Assembly: GCF_934560975.1 (NCBI RefSeq)
Contig: NZ_CAKTFO010000004.1
Coordinates: 144,462-208,461 of the forward strand
DNA from: an uncultured Sphingomonas sp.
GTDB lineage: Bacteria > Pseudomonadota > Alphaproteobacteria > Sphingomonadales > Sphingomonadaceae
Direction: 5' to 3'
DNA: 64,000 bases
The notes under the pieces were generated by a model. That model did not search any database, had not been told where the DNA came from, and saw only the letters and a program-made list of their open reading frames with translations. Both the position numbers and the translations under genes were made by a program. Every line of letters begins with the position of its first letter. Within the stretch, counting starts at the first letter, position 1. Below, one piece after another: positions 34,075-42,255 of the stretch.

Positions 34075-35592
34075 TCATGCGCCGTGGAATTCCGCGCGCG
34101 CGCCCGCTTCGGCGGCATGGGCCTCGCCGCGTCGCGGATTGCGGATCGACGGGCGCAGGCGCGCAAGGCTGCACCCCGCCGCCGCCACGGTCAGTACGGC
34201 CGCGATCGCCGCCGGGACGGCCGACGATCCGAAGTTCATGGCCAGCAACGCCGCCACCAGGGTCGCGCCCACCGTCTGCCCGGTCAGGCGTGTGGTGGAG
34301 ATCAGGCCGCCAGCCGAGGCGGCCCTTTCGCGCGGCGCCGACCCCACGATCAGCCGCGCGTTGGGCGACAGATACAGGCCGAAGCCGGCTCCGGTCAGCG
34401 CCATCCGCCACGCCACATCGAAATAGGACGGATCGGCGGGCAGGAACGCGAGCAGCAGCAGGCCTGCCGTGGCGATGCCCATGCCGATCCCGCCCAGCAA
34501 TCCCGCTGGATACCGATCCGACAGCGCGCCCGCGGTCGGCGCCACGATCATGGTCGTCAGCGGCCAGGGGGCGATCACCGCGCCCACCTCGCCCGGCGTC
34601 AGGCCAAAGCCGTGTTGCAGGCGGAAGGGCAGGCTCAGCAGCAGCGTCATGGACGCCACGAACGCAAGGAACGCGCCGGCCGTGGACAAGGCCAGCACCG
34701 GGCGGGCGAGCAGGTCCACCGGCAGGATCGGCGCAGCCTCCCGCCGCTCGTGCAGGACGAGGCCGATCGTGAAACCGATCCCGATCACGACGATCGCGCC
34801 GCTGACGACCGGGGAACTGCCATGCACCATCGCCTCCAGCCCCGCGATCAGCAGCCCGAACGTCGCCATGTTCAGCATCGCGCCGGCCAGATTGTAGCGG
34901 CCCGGCCGCGCGGGCACATCCGGCAGCGCCGACCGCCCGAGCCACAGGGACAGCAGCGCGAAGGGCGCTCCGACGGCGAACACCCACGGCCATGGCGCGA
35001 TCCCCAGGATCAACCCGCCCGCGGTCGGCGCCATCGCGCCCGCGATCGATACCACCACGCTGTTGACCCCCAGGCCGCGCCCCAGCTGTTCGGGAGGATA
35101 GATGTGCCGGATCAGCGCCGACATCACCGACAGGGCCGCCGCAGCACCGATGGATTGCAGCACCCGCACCACCAGCAGGAAGGGCAGGCTGTTGGCGAAA
35201 AAGCAGAGGATCGTGGCAAGCGTGAACACGGCCTGTCCGGCCTGATAGAGCCGCTTCAACCCGATCAGGTCGCCCAGCGCCGACAAGGGCAGCAGCAGCA
35301 TCACCAGGGTCAGCTGATACACTGTCACCACCAGCACCGCCGACGACGAATCCACCCCCAGGTCGCGGGCGATGGTCGGCAGGGCGACGGTGGCGATCGC
35401 GCCGTCGATCACGGTCAGCAACGTGCCCAGGCTGATCGCGGCGATCGCCACGTAACGCTGGCGTGGCGGCAGTCCGGGGGGCGGACCCGCGCTGTTCCCG
35501 GCCGTCGCTATGTTGTCGCCAAGTTCGTCTTGCTGGACTCGGACGGCGACATCCGTAAACGGCAACGGCGCATCATTGGAGTTTTCTGGCAT
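34075..35592 (-). CDS. MFS transporter, DHA2 (14-TM) family
   Basis: A protein of 505 residues with about 14 hydrophobic helices. Motif D1 is present in helix 1 (ISLGTLLTVIDGAIATVALP), the loop motif A between helices 2 and 3 (LGDLIGLKRLYQAG) and motif C in helix 5 (VVSIAGAMAPTAGGLILG). This matches the EmrB/QacA drug:H+ antiporters. About 40 polar residues precede helix 1. The ATG at 35592 shares its bases with the divergent asd start, so a later start or a promoter inside asd is needed. Confidence 0.88.
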   Translation of the reverse strand: MPENSNDAPLPFTDVAVRVQQDELGDNIATAGNSAGPPPGLPPRQRYVAIAAISLGTLLTVIDGAIATVALPTIARDLGVDSSSAVLVVTVYQLTLVMLLLPLSALGDLIGLKRLYQAGQAVFTLATILCFFANSLPFLLVVRVLQSIGAAAALSVMSALIRHIYPPEQLGRGLGVNSVVVSIAGAMAPTAGGLILGIAPWPWVFAVGAPFALLSLWLGRSALPDVPARPGRYNLAGAMLNMATFGLLIAGLEAMVHGSSPVVSGAIVVIGIGFTIGLVLHERREAAPILPVDLLARPVLALSTAGAFLAFVASMTLLLSLPFRLQHGFGLTPGEVGAVIAPWPLTTMIVAPTAGALSDRYPAGLLGGIGMGIATAGLLLLAFLPADPSYFDVAWRMALTGAGFGLYLSPNARLIVGSAPRERAASAGGLISTTRLTGQTVGATLVAALLAMNFGSSAVPAAIAAVLTVAAAGCSLARLRPSIRNPRRGEAHAAEAGARAEFHGA

Positions 35593-36619
35593 GGGTTACC
35601 GTGTGGTCGTCGCGGGCGCGACCGGGAATGTCGGTCGTGAAATGCTCAACATCCTGGCGGAGCGGGAGTTTCCGGCGGATGAAATTGCGGCACTGGCGTC
35701 GTCGCGTTCCACCGGCGACGTGATCGACTTCGGTGAAAGCGGCAAGACGCTGACCGTCAAGAATATCGAGCATTTCGACTGGAGCGGCTGGGACTTCGCC
35801 CTGTTCGCGATCGGATCGGAAGCGACCAAGAAATATGCACCGATCGCCGCCGCCGCAGGCTGCACGGTGATCGACAATTCGTCGCTGTATCGGATGGACC
35901 CGGATGTTCCCCTGATCGTGCCGGAGGTGAACCCCGAGGCGATCGACGGCTATCGCGCGCGCAACATCATCGCCAACCCGAACTGCTCCACCGCGCAGAT
36001 GGTGGTTGCGCTGAAGCCGCTGCACGACGTGGCCCGGATCAAGCGGGTGGTGGTCGCGACCTACCAGTCCGTGTCGGGCGCGGGCAAGGACGGGATGGAC
36101 GAGCTGTTCGAGCAGAGCCGCAACATCTTCGTCGGCGATCCGGCCGAGCCGAAGAAGTTCACCAAGCAGATCGCCTTCAACGTCATCCCGCACATCGACA
36201 GCTTCCTGGACGACGGTTCGACCAAGGAAGAATGGAAGATGGTGGTCGAAACCAAGAAGATCCTGGATCCCAGGATCAAGGTGACCGCCACCTGCGTCCG
36301 CGTTCCCGTGTTCGTCGGCCACTCCGAAGCCATCAACATCGAGTTCGAGGACGAAATCTCCGCCAGGCAGGCGCAGGACATCCTGCGCGAAGCTCCGGGC
36401 GTGATGCTGGTCGATAAGCGCGAGGATGGCGGCTATGTCACGCCGGTCGAATGCGTCGGCGAATATGCCACCTATATCAGCCGGGTGCGCGAGGATTCGA
36501 CCATCGACAACGGCCTCAACCTATGGTGCGTCAGCGACAATCTGCGCAAGGGCGCGGCGCTGAACGCGGTGCAGATTGCGGAACTGCTCGGCCGTCGTCA
36601 CCTCAAGAAGGCCGACTGA
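35591..36619 (+). CDS. asd: Aspartate-semialdehyde dehydrogenase
   Basis: A protein of 342 residues making aspartate-4-semialdehyde for lysine/diaminopimelate, threonine and methionine synthesis. The nucleotide motif VVAGATGNVGREML opens the protein, the catalytic Cys132 is in ANPNCSTAQM and further signatures are YQSVSGAGKDGMDEL and RVPVFVGHSEAINIEF. GGAG (35578-35581) lies 9 bases before the ATG. The start codon overlaps that of the divergent exporter (CATG). Confidence 0.96.
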   Translation: MGYRVVVAGATGNVGREMLNILAEREFPADEIAALASSRSTGDVIDFGESGKTLTVKNIEHFDWSGWDFALFAIGSEATKKYAPIAAAAGCTVIDNSSLYRMDPDVPLIVPEVNPEAIDGYRARNIIANPNCSTAQMVVALKPLHDVARIKRVVVATYQSVSGAGKDGMDELFEQSRNIFVGDPAEPKKFTKQIAFNVIPHIDSFLDDGSTKEEWKMVVETKKILDPRIKVTATCVRVPVFVGHSEAINIEFEDEISARQAQDILREAPGVMLVDKREDGGYVTPVECVGEYATYISRVREDSTIDNGLNLWCVSDNLRKGAALNAVQIAELLGRRHLKKAD

Positions 36620-36631
36620 ACCTGCGGGGAA

Positions 36632-36689
36632 GGGGCGTCGCCTGGCGCCCCGTCATCACGGATGCCGCCTGTGCTTCATGCCAGGCGGC
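36632..36689 (+). terminator. Two successive hairpins after asd
   Basis: GGGGCG/CGCCCC (36632-36651) and GCCGCCTG/CAGGCGGC (36664-36689) follow the asd stop in a 140-base gap. Neither carries a U tract; they probably stabilise or end the asd transcript. Confidence 0.45.
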
Positions 36690-36758
36690 GGTCGCACCCG
36701 ACCTTACGCAACCGCTTGCGAAATGATCCGTTGCCCTCTTCGACCAGGGAGACGGATG

Positions 36759-37019
36759 ATGGACATTTCCAAGGGCAATGTGGTGGAACGGGTCGCCCGC
36801 GTGCTGGCAGGCCAACGGTTGAGCGCCAATGCCAAGGGCGACAACAGCCACGCCGGGGCGGAAGTGGACGCGGCTTGGCCGGAGCATGTGGACGATGCAG
36901 TGGCGGTGCTGAAGACCTTGCGCGAACCTGACGCGCGCATGGCGGCCGCCGGCGACCCGGTGGTGTGGGAACGGATGATCCGGGCCGCCATGCCCGACGA
37001 TCAGGTCGCGACCGCCTGA
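36759..37019 (+). CDS. Small conserved hypothetical protein (86 aa)
   Basis: An acidic soluble protein that opens MDISKGNVVERVARVLAGQR and has a central VDAAWPEHVDDAVAVLKTLRE and a C-terminal VWERMIRAAMPDDQ. I recognise no named family, although similar short proteins occur in sphingomonads as I recall. GGGAG at 36747-36751 supports the ATG at 36759 rather than the one at 36756. It ends 16 bases before the stop of the convergent peptidase gene. Confidence 0.7.
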   Translation: MDISKGNVVERVARVLAGQRLSANAKGDNSHAGAEVDAAWPEHVDDAVAVLKTLREPDARMAAAGDPVVWERMIRAAMPDDQVATA

Positions 37020-37035
37020 TCGTCGGCCGTGCCCG

Positions 37036-38412
37036 TCACTCGCCCGTGGCGGTGGCGGGCGGCGGCGTCAGTTCCACGGGATCGTTGGCCAGCACCGCGA
37101 GCGCGGCCGTCCATGCCGCCACATTCTGGCGCAGCTGGGCCGGATCGACCTTGTCCAGCGTGTCGTCGGCGGTGTGGTGCAGGTCGAAATAGCGCAACCC
37201 GTCCTGCCGCAGGTCCATGACGGCGGTGCCGGTCGCCGCCGTGGGCTCCACATCGGTGCCGCCATGCGCTGCGCCGTGCGATCGGGTGATGCCCAACGGC
37301 GCCAGCACCTCGCTCAGCCTTTCCACCATTGGATTGCCCTGCGCACCCGTATTCACCGCCAGGCTCCACACCCGATCCGCGCCGAAGTCCGATTCGGCCA
37401 CGACCATGTGCTTCTCCGCCCCATGCGCCTTGGCGTAGGCATCGCCGCCGAAGCCGCCGACCTCCTCCGCGCCGAACCAGACGATGCGGATCGTGCGGCG
37501 GGGCTGGCCCGCATCCATGATCCTTTTGGCGGCGGCGGTGGTGATCGCAACGCCGGTGGCATCGTCGATCGCGCCCGTTCCCAGATCCCAGCTGTCGAGA
37601 TGGCCGCCGATCAGGATGATGCCGGCTTTCGGATCGCTGCCCGGCACTTCCGCAACGACATTGCCGGATTGCGCACGGCCGGTCAGGCGGGTCGCGACCT
37701 CCAGGTGCAGCTTTACCGGCTTGCCGCGCGCCAGGATGCGGTCGAGCTGCTCGGCATCCACCGTGGACAGCGCCGCCGCCGGGATCGACCGGGTGCCTTC
37801 GGGAAAGCGGGTCACGCCGGTATGCGGCACGCGATGATGGTCGGTGCCGATCGACCGGATCAGGATCGCCGCCGCGCCCTTCTGGGCGGCCATGCCGGGT
37901 GCCACCGTGCGGATCGGGCTCAACGCGCCGTAGCTGCCGCCGTCCTGCTGCGCCGCCATGTGGTGCGTGACGTAGACGATCTTGCCTGCGATCGCGGCGG
38001 CCGGCGCCGCCTTCAGCGCCGCCAGCCCGTCGAACGCGACGACGTCGGCATCGATGCCCGCCTTGGGCGTCGATCCGCTATAGCCCAGCGCCGCGATGGC
38101 GAGCGTCTGCGGGAAGGGGCTCAGCACCGTCGCACTGGCCGCGCCGCGATCCCAGCGTGGCATGGTGAACGGCTCGATCCGGACGTTGGCAAAGCCCAGC
38201 GCCTTCAGCCTGGCCACCGCCCACTCGCGCGAGCGTGCCTCGCTCTCGGTCGCGGCAAGGCGCTGGCCGACTTCGGTGGTCAGGCCTTCGGTGATGCTCC
38301 ACGCCAGGGTGTCGGTCTGCGCCGCCGCATCGCGCAGGGCTGCGGGATCATGCGCCGCAACGGCCGGGAACAGAGGTAAAGCGGCAAAGGACAGCAACAG
38401 GCGGCGCAGCAT
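37036..38412 (-). CDS. Secreted M28-family zinc aminopeptidase (carboxypeptidase Q-like)
   Basis: A protein of 458 residues with a signal peptide (LLLSFAALPLFPAVAA, cleavage near 20). A PA-type insert spans roughly 115-245. Zinc ligands of the M28 fold follow: His271 and Asp273 (GGHLDSWDLG), Asp283/284 (AIDDATG), the catalytic Glu316/317 (FGAEEVGG) and a late His in LHHTADDTLDKVD. It is predicted to be periplasmic and to trim peptides from the ends. It shows no partner genes; the 262-base region upstream separates it from lipA. Confidence 0.9.
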   Translation of the reverse strand: MLRRLLLSFAALPLFPAVAAHDPAALRDAAAQTDTLAWSITEGLTTEVGQRLAATESEARSREWAVARLKALGFANVRIEPFTMPRWDRGAASATVLSPFPQTLAIAALGYSGSTPKAGIDADVVAFDGLAALKAAPAAAIAGKIVYVTHHMAAQQDGGSYGALSPIRTVAPGMAAQKGAAAILIRSIGTDHHRVPHTGVTRFPEGTRSIPAAALSTVDAEQLDRILARGKPVKLHLEVATRLTGRAQSGNVVAEVPGSDPKAGIILIGGHLDSWDLGTGAIDDATGVAITTAAAKRIMDAGQPRRTIRIVWFGAEEVGGFGGDAYAKAHGAEKHMVVAESDFGADRVWSLAVNTGAQGNPMVERLSEVLAPLGITRSHGAAHGGTDVEPTAATGTAVMDLRQDGLRYFDLHHTADDTLDKVDPAQLRQNVAAWTAALAVLANDPVELTPPPATATGE

Positions 38413-38674
38413 TGGCGAGGAACCTCCAGCGGATCAGAACGCCAATCTTTGTGCCACCCTCACCCGCCCACGACAATCCGCCGCCGAAACAATCAGCGAT
38501 AATCGGCAGGATGGCGGTGTTGGCTGGCCAGCATGGCCAAAGCGACAATGACCAGAACGGCGTGAGCGACATCGCTTCAGCCATGCGCTTCGCACACCCG
38601 CCTGCTCGTGACGCTTCAATCGATGCGATCGGCCGGGGCTGGCGATCAACGCTCGCAGTCGCTATTTGCATCCC
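38413..38674. other. Divergent intergenic region between the M28 peptidase and lipA
   Basis: This is 262 bases without a convincing gene. A minus-strand ORF from an ATG near 38583 encodes MAEAMSLTPFWSLSLWPCW-type hydrophobic sequence, but it runs 65 bases into the peptidase gene and has no clear ribosome site. No promoter stands out; the lipA side has GCTATTTG close to the start. Confidence 0.4.
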
Positions 38675-39607
38675 ATGAACGAGCCGTTGCCGATCCGCCC
38701 CGAACGTGTCCGCAAGCCCGACTGGATCCGCGTCAAGGCGCCCACCTCGGCCGGATTCGCGGCGACCCGCGCCCTGATGCGCGCCAAGAGCCTGACCACG
38801 GTGTGCGAAGAGGCGGCGTGCCCGAATATCGGCGAATGCTGGTCCAAGAAGCATGCCACCGTGATGATCCTGGGCGACACCTGCACCCGGGCTTGCGCCT
38901 TCTGCAACGTCAAGACGGGCATGCCGCGCGCGGTTGATCCGATGGAGCCGCAGAATGTGGCGGACGCGGCGGCGCAGATGGGGCTGGAGCATATCGTCGT
39001 CACGTCAGTCGATCGCGACGATCTGCCCGATGGCGGCGCCAGGCAGTTCGTGAAGGTGATCGAGGCGATCCGCCGCGCCAATCCGACCACCACCATCGAG
39101 ATCCTGACGCCCGATTTCCGCAACAAGCACGAAGCGGCGGTGGAGGCGATCGTCGCCGCGCGGCCGGACGTCTACAATCACAATCTGGAAACCGTACCCA
39201 GGCTGTATCCCACCATTCGCCCCGGCGCGCGTTATTACGCGTCGCTGCGCCTGCTGGAGCAGGTGAAGAAGCTCGACCCGTCGATCTTCACCAAGTCCGG
39301 CATCATGGTAGGACTAGGCGAGGAGCGGCTGGAGGTTCATCAGGTGATGGACGACATGCGATCGGCCAACATCGATTTCCTGACCATGGGCCAATATCTT
39401 CAGCCCACGCCCAAACATGCCAAGGTGCAGGATTTCGTCACCCCGCAGACGTTCGCGGCTTATGGCGCGATCGCGCGGGCCAAGGGCTTCCTGCTGGTGG
39501 CGGCCACGCCGCTCACCCGTTCCAGCTACCATGCGGGCGAGGATTTCGCGAAGATGAAGGCGGCGCGCGACGCGCAGCTCGGGCGCGCGGCCGTTGCCCA
39601 GGCATAA
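38675..39607 (+). CDS. lipA: Lipoyl synthase
   Basis: A radical-SAM enzyme of 310 residues that inserts two sulfurs into octanoyl-lipoyl domains. The auxiliary cluster motif is CEEAACPNIGEC (Cys44/49/55) and the radical-SAM motif is CTRACAFC (Cys70/74/77). The C terminus has the conserved RSSYHAGEDF. Full length. The ATG at 38675 is preferred over the TTG at 38666. The last 14 bases overlap the COQ10-like gene, so the two are probably coupled. Confidence 0.97.
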   Translation: MNEPLPIRPERVRKPDWIRVKAPTSAGFAATRALMRAKSLTTVCEEAACPNIGECWSKKHATVMILGDTCTRACAFCNVKTGMPRAVDPMEPQNVADAAAQMGLEHIVVTSVDRDDLPDGGARQFVKVIEAIRRANPTTTIEILTPDFRNKHEAAVEAIVAARPDVYNHNLETVPRLYPTIRPGARYYASLRLLEQVKKLDPSIFTKSGIMVGLGEERLEVHQVMDDMRSANIDFLTMGQYLQPTPKHAKVQDFVTPQTFAAYGAIARAKGFLLVAATPLTRSSYHAGEDFAKMKAARDAQLGRAAVAQA

Positions 39608-40085
39608 GGAAACCCGCCGGCTACCCTATACGCCGGAACAGATGTTCGACCTGGTGGCCGATGTCGGCCGCTATGGTGAGTTCCTACCGTGGGTCACGGC
39701 GGTGCGCGTGCGCGAGGATAGCGATACGCTGATGGTGGCCGACGTGCTGGTCGGGTTCAAGGCCCTTCGCGAGAAGTTCACCTCCCGCGTTACCAAGGAC
39801 CGGCCGAATCACATCCATGTCGATTATATCGAAGGGCCGCTGGCGCACCTCCACAACGACTGGACGTTCCGGCCGGACGGGGAAGGTGGGACGATGGTCG
39901 ACTTCTGCGTCGACTTCGCTTTTCGCAGCCGTATCTTTGAAGCGATTGCCGGGCAGGTGTTCGACCGCGCGCTTCGCAAGATGATCGGCGCGTTCGAGGA
40001 TCGTGCCGCCAAACTTTACGGTGCGGGATCCACGCCGGCGCCCTCCGGCGGCATCAGCAGTTCCAGCGCGCACAACGCCGCCTGA
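39594..40085 (+). CDS. COQ10/RatA-like SRPBCC (START-domain) quinone-binding protein
   Basis: A protein of 163 residues with the SRPBCC fold opening RRLPYTPEQMFDLVADVGRY and ending with FDRALRKMIGAFEDRAAKLYG. The homologues are mitochondrial COQ10, which binds ubiquinone, and E. coli RatA, once called a toxin; in alphaproteobacteria a quinone role is more likely. The TTG start lies within the lipA end. The C-terminal 20 or so residues past KLYG (Ser/Ala-rich) overlap the convergent cinA gene by 70 bases and may be dispensable. Confidence 0.88.
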   Translation: MPRHKETRRLPYTPEQMFDLVADVGRYGEFLPWVTAVRVREDSDTLMVADVLVGFKALREKFTSRVTKDRPNHIHVDYIEGPLAHLHNDWTFRPDGEGGTMVDFCVDFAFRSRIFEAIAGQVFDRALRKMIGAFEDRAAKLYGAGSTPAPSGGISSSSAHNAA

Positions 40086-40549
40086 AGACGGACGCCGCCG
40101 CGGCCGAGGTCGCCGAAGTTGCGCAGGTCGGTGACGGCATGTTCGGGATCGTCGCCGGTCTTGGCGCAGGCGAACACGACCGTGCCGACCGGCTTCTTCT
40201 CCGTTCCGCCGCTTGGGCCGGCAATGCCGGTGATCGCCACCGCCACGTCGCTGCCCGACTTGGTCAGGGCACCGCGCGCCATTGCCCAGGCGGTGGCCAG
40301 GCTGACCGCGCCGAACGTGTCGATCACGTCGCGCGCCACGCCCAGCACCTTGATCTTGGCTTCGTTGGAATAGGTCACGAACCCGGCGTCGAACACGTCG
40401 GACGAACCCGGTATCTCCGTCAGCGCGGCGCTGACCAGCCCACCCGTGCAGCTTTCGGCCACGGCCATCCTTCGGCCGACGGCGCGGTTCGCCTCCACCA
40501 CCTTGTGCGCCATGGCGACCAGTTGCGGTGGCAGCAGCGGATCAGTCAC
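40016..40549 (-). CDS. CinA-family nicotinamide-nucleotide amidohydrolase (PncC type)
   Basis: A protein of 177 residues, the stand-alone C-terminal CinA domain. Motifs are AVAESCTGGLVSAALTEIPG, VTYSNEAKIKVLGV, and ITGIAGPSGGTEKKPVGTV. PncC hydrolyses NMN to nicotinate mononucleotide in pyridine-nucleotide recycling. I choose the GTG at 40549 (MTDPLLPPQLV), overlapping the upstream secreted-protein gene by 8 bases; a longer form from 40594 is less natural. Last gene of an oxyR-ispDF-secreted protein-cinA run. Confidence 0.9.
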   Translation of the reverse strand: MTDPLLPPQLVAMAHKVVEANRAVGRRMAVAESCTGGLVSAALTEIPGSSDVFDAGFVTYSNEAKIKVLGVARDVIDTFGAVSLATAWAMARGALTKSGSDVAVAITGIAGPSGGTEKKPVGTVVFACAKTGDDPEHAVTDLRNFGDLGRGGVRLQAALCALELLMPPEGAGVDPAP

Positions 40550-41081
40550 GGGGCGCGGCTCCGCCGGTGCGACAGACGTGCAACATGCCTGCAATCCCCT
40601 TGTCCTTCCGGTCCGCCACGGTGACCGCCAGCACGGCCAGCCGGCCGATCGCCCGGCCGCTCAGCTGCGCCACGTCGGTGATCGCGCGATCCGCCACGCC
40701 GCAATCCTCATGGTCGATCTGCTTGGCGAGCATCCCGCCCAGCATCGGTTCGGCCAGGGTCCGCACCATGTCGGAGTTCATCTCCGCCGGCATCGGCTGG
40801 CCCAGGAACTGCGTGAACAGGCCGGCGATGGCCTTCCGCGCCACTGGCCACGCCGCCGTCGAATCTCCGCGATATCGCTCCGCCAGCCGCGTCGCATTGG
40901 CGATCAGATAGGCCGACGGCGGCAGTTCCGCCGTGCAGCGGTTGGCGAGTTGCTCGACCATGGTCGGCAAAGCGAAAGTCACCAGCGCCGCCGCCTGGTC
41001 CTGGGGCACGCAGGCGGGGGTCTGAGCCGCCGCCATTCCGGGCACGGCGGCGAGCATCAGGGCAATAGCGACGTGTTTCAA
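40542..41081 (-). CDS. Secreted hypothetical protein with TTG start (179 aa)
   Basis: Starts at TTG 41081, which overlaps the ispDF stop by 4 bases (TTGA) and follows a good GGAGG seven bases upstream. The signal peptide KHVAIALMLAAVPGMAAAQ is followed by a mature helical protein with four cysteines (CVPQ, NRCTAEL, DHEDCG, HVCRTGG), probably two disulfides. No family recognised. It is predicted to be periplasmic. The coupling to ispDF looks positional rather than functional. Confidence 0.75.
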   Translation of the reverse strand: MKHVAIALMLAAVPGMAAAQTPACVPQDQAAALVTFALPTMVEQLANRCTAELPPSAYLIANATRLAERYRGDSTAAWPVARKAIAGLFTQFLGQPMPAEMNSDMVRTLAEPMLGGMLAKQIDHEDCGVADRAITDVAQLSGRAIGRLAVLAVTVADRKDKGIAGMLHVCRTGGAAPRD

Positions 41082-42235
41082 GCCGCCACCTCCAGCAGAC
41101 GCACCGTCGCGACCGCCTGTGCCGCAATCCCCTCGCGCCGGCCGGTAAAGCCCAGCCGTTCGGTGGTGGTGGCTTTCACGCTGACCTGTGCCTCCTTGAG
41201 TTCCAGCAACGCCGCCACCCGGGCGCGGATAGCATCGCGATGGGGGCCGACCTTGGGCTCCTCGCAGATAATCGTTATGTCCACATGATCGATCCGTCCC
41301 CCCGCAACAATCACCCGCTCGCGCGCATAGGTGAGGAAGCGGTGGGAGGGCGCACCACGCCATTGCGGGTCGCTTGGCGGGAAATGCGTGCCGATGTCGC
41401 CATCTCCGATCGTGCCGAGCAAGGCGTCGGTGAGCGCATGCAGCGCCACATCAGCGTCCGAATGGCCGGACAGGCCCCGGCTATGAGAAATGCGGATGCC
41501 TCCCAGCCAGAAATGGTCGCCTTCTTCAAAGGCGTGGACGTCGAAGCCCAAGCCGGTGCGCGACACCATGGAGGCGCCAAGCCGCTGTTCGGCGGCGGTG
41601 AAATCGGATGCGTGCGTCATCTTCTCCAGCACGGCGGCGCCCTCCACGGTCACGACCCGCAGTCCGGCCGCCCGCGCGATCTGGGCATCGTCCGTCGCCT
41701 CCCGCGCCGGATCCCAGCCGGCATGCGCCGCCCGGATCGCGTCGAGGTGAAAGGCTTGCGGCGTCTGCACCCGCACCAGCCCGTCACGGGGCACCACGTC
41801 GCCCAACGCGTCACCGGCCTGCGCCAGCGTGTCCACCACCGGCAAGGCAGGCACCGCGCCCGGCACCTCCGCCAGCGCGGCCAGCAGCCGGTCGATCACC
41901 CCATGGGGCACGAAGGGTCGCGCGGCATCGTGGATCAGTACGCCTGTTCCGGTAATGGCCGCCAGGCCGTTCGCCACCGATTCACGCCGGCTTGCGCCAC
42001 CCACGATCGGCGGCGGCAGGCTCCGGCCGCCGATCGCCTCGGCATATTCCGCCTGCTGACCGGCCCCGATCACCACCTGCACCGCGTCGATCTCAGGATG
42101 ACTGGCGAGTGCGTCGACGGCATGCGCCAGCACGGATTTGCCGGCCATCACGCGATATTGCTTGAACAGGCCGGCGCCGGCGCGGGTGCCTTCGCCGGCG
42201 GCGACGATCAGGGCGATGGTGCGGGAGGTGGGCAT
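41078..42235 (-). CDS. ispDF: Bifunctional IspD/IspF: MEP cytidylyltransferase and MECDP synthase
   Basis: A fused isoprenoid enzyme of 385 residues of the MEP pathway. IspD (1 to about 220) has VAAGEGTRAGAGLFKQY and the DAARPF segment. IspF (about 228-385) has the zinc ligands in GLGFDVHAF, the GHSDADVALHALTDALLG motif and IGTHFPPSDP. The fusion is typical of alphaproteobacteria. Dxr is encoded at 54.9 kb. Start at 42235; the frame stays open further upstream into oxyR, with consequences noted under findings. Confidence 0.96.
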   Translation of the reverse strand: MPTSRTIALIVAAGEGTRAGAGLFKQYRVMAGKSVLAHAVDALASHPEIDAVQVVIGAGQQAEYAEAIGGRSLPPPIVGGASRRESVANGLAAITGTGVLIHDAARPFVPHGVIDRLLAALAEVPGAVPALPVVDTLAQAGDALGDVVPRDGLVRVQTPQAFHLDAIRAAHAGWDPAREATDDAQIARAAGLRVVTVEGAAVLEKMTHASDFTAAEQRLGASMVSRTGLGFDVHAFEEGDHFWLGGIRISHSRGLSGHSDADVALHALTDALLGTIGDGDIGTHFPPSDPQWRGAPSHRFLTYARERVIVAGGRIDHVDITIICEEPKVGPHRDAIRARVAALLELKEAQVSVKATTTERLGFTGRREGIAAQAVATVRLLEVAA

Positions 42236-42255
42236 GGGGGCGGCGCCGTAGCGGT

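Noticed and set aside
38348..38583. Short minus-strand ORF (MAEAMSLTPFWSL...) between lipA and the M28 peptidase
   Set aside because: Overlaps the peptidase gene by 65 bases, lacks a clear ribosome site, and I recognise no relative.
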